Part shown: piece by piece, positions 63,551 through 64,000 of the stretch
Numbering within the stretch: position 1 is the stretch's first letter
Layout of the letters: every line of letters starts with the position of its first letter
Source: Adineta ricciae
Taxonomy: Eukaryota; Rotifera; Eurotatoria; Adinetida; Adinetidae
Direction: 5' to 3'
Assembly (NCBI GenBank): GCA_905250025.1
Contig: CAJNOJ010000355.1
Location: forward strand, 7,956-71,955
Length of the DNA: 64,000 bases
Position numbers and translations under genes: made by a program
Notes under the pieces: model-generated
The model's database searches: none
The model's input: the letters and a program-made list of their open reading frames with translations, nothing else
What the model was told of the DNA's origin: nothing

Positions 63551-64000
63551 CGTTTAAAATGAGAAGAGATCGCTAGAAGTTATTAGGTCACAGATCAAAG
63601 AGCTTTTCTCTACTTTGTTGTTAGATATATATGAACTGGACAAATGATGTCTATATACAGTCGTGAATAACAATTTTTTCCTTGCGAAAGGAAAGAGAAG
63701 AAGACCCCTGGATCAATGAAGAACGCACACACTGTACGCGTGATGACAATTCCAGGGTGAAAAATGATATAAGTTTGATATTTTTGCATGTCAGTTTACA
63801 GATAGATGATCATTGAACCTCTGAGAAATGAGAATCTCAAGATTATCCTCGTCATTTATTAGATTATGATTTCTACCTAGTACATCGTGTTCTCTGTTAT
63901 TCATTGAATTTGTTAACACCGCTTTCGTTAATTGATCTCTATTACGAACCGATCACCTTCTTCATGTTAGCTAAATCAATTCAAACTTTTTTTGGATGTC
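63551..64000. other. unassigned right end
   Basis: 450 bp, no gene or repeat recognised. Confidence 0.4.

Overview
The window looks like a chromosome segment of a bdelloid rotifer (Rotaria/Adineta type). It is AT-rich eukaryotic DNA. Nearly every gene is split by very small GT-AG introns (mostly 45-65 nt), several exons are only 3-22 nt of coding sequence, and intergenic gaps are short. Several families are typical of bdelloids: an ADP-ribosyltransferase-like/TPR protein, an EGF plus 7TM protein, and expanded 7TM receptors. Two long intronless genes resemble microbial or fungal proteins, which also fits. The clade assignment is inference; no marker gene is present. Gene models were built by hand from reading frames and splice sites, and for most of them the coding exons sum to a multiple of three.

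Layout. 1-7763: a duplicated block, cathepsin B (+), orphan 7TM receptor (-), ZIP metal transporter (-), present twice and joined at a single N (3658). The second receptor is dead; the second ZIP gene is complete. 8100-17407: a small secreted Cys peptide, a type I membrane protein, a Mind-bomb-like ANK/RING E3 ligase without its ligand-binding half, a full TTC7 homologue (scaffold of the plasma-membrane PI4-kinase complex), and a disordered protein. 18378-19817: an unrecognised gene carrying short GC-rich elements with CCCAGG/CCTGGG ends. 20045-21256: intronless CDP-glycerol glycerophosphotransferase-like gene. 21950-25900: complete Na,K-ATPase alpha subunit with altered ion-site residues. 28649-31443: unrecognised three-TM protein. 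32072-34435: an ABCB transporter broken by a local inversion. 35234-37095: secreted EGF-repeat protein. 39685-41613: intronless DUR3-type urea symporter. 41984-43572: TIR-domain protein.

43787-50935: a decayed copy and then an intact copy of a VIT/VWA (VWA5A-like) gene, with an unrecognised minus-strand locus between them whose exons have been duplicated several times. 51161-56066: glycogenin and an ART-like/TPR gene, falsely fused across a single N (53348). 57205-58454: rhodopsin-like GPCR. 60416-63547: remnants, namely an EGF-7TM pseudogene and a decayed DTG-type aspartic peptidase.

Three single Ns (3658, 50559, 53348) are contig joins. Around them the sequence must not be read as one gene: 50338-50780 is an exact 221-bp false repeat, and 53348 welds two genes together. 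Most of the window is not operon-like; neighbouring genes have unrelated jobs. Shared themes are ion and solute transport (ZIP, Na,K-ATPase, DUR3, ABCB) and membrane or ubiquitin signalling (TTC7, MIB-like, GPCRs, TIR).
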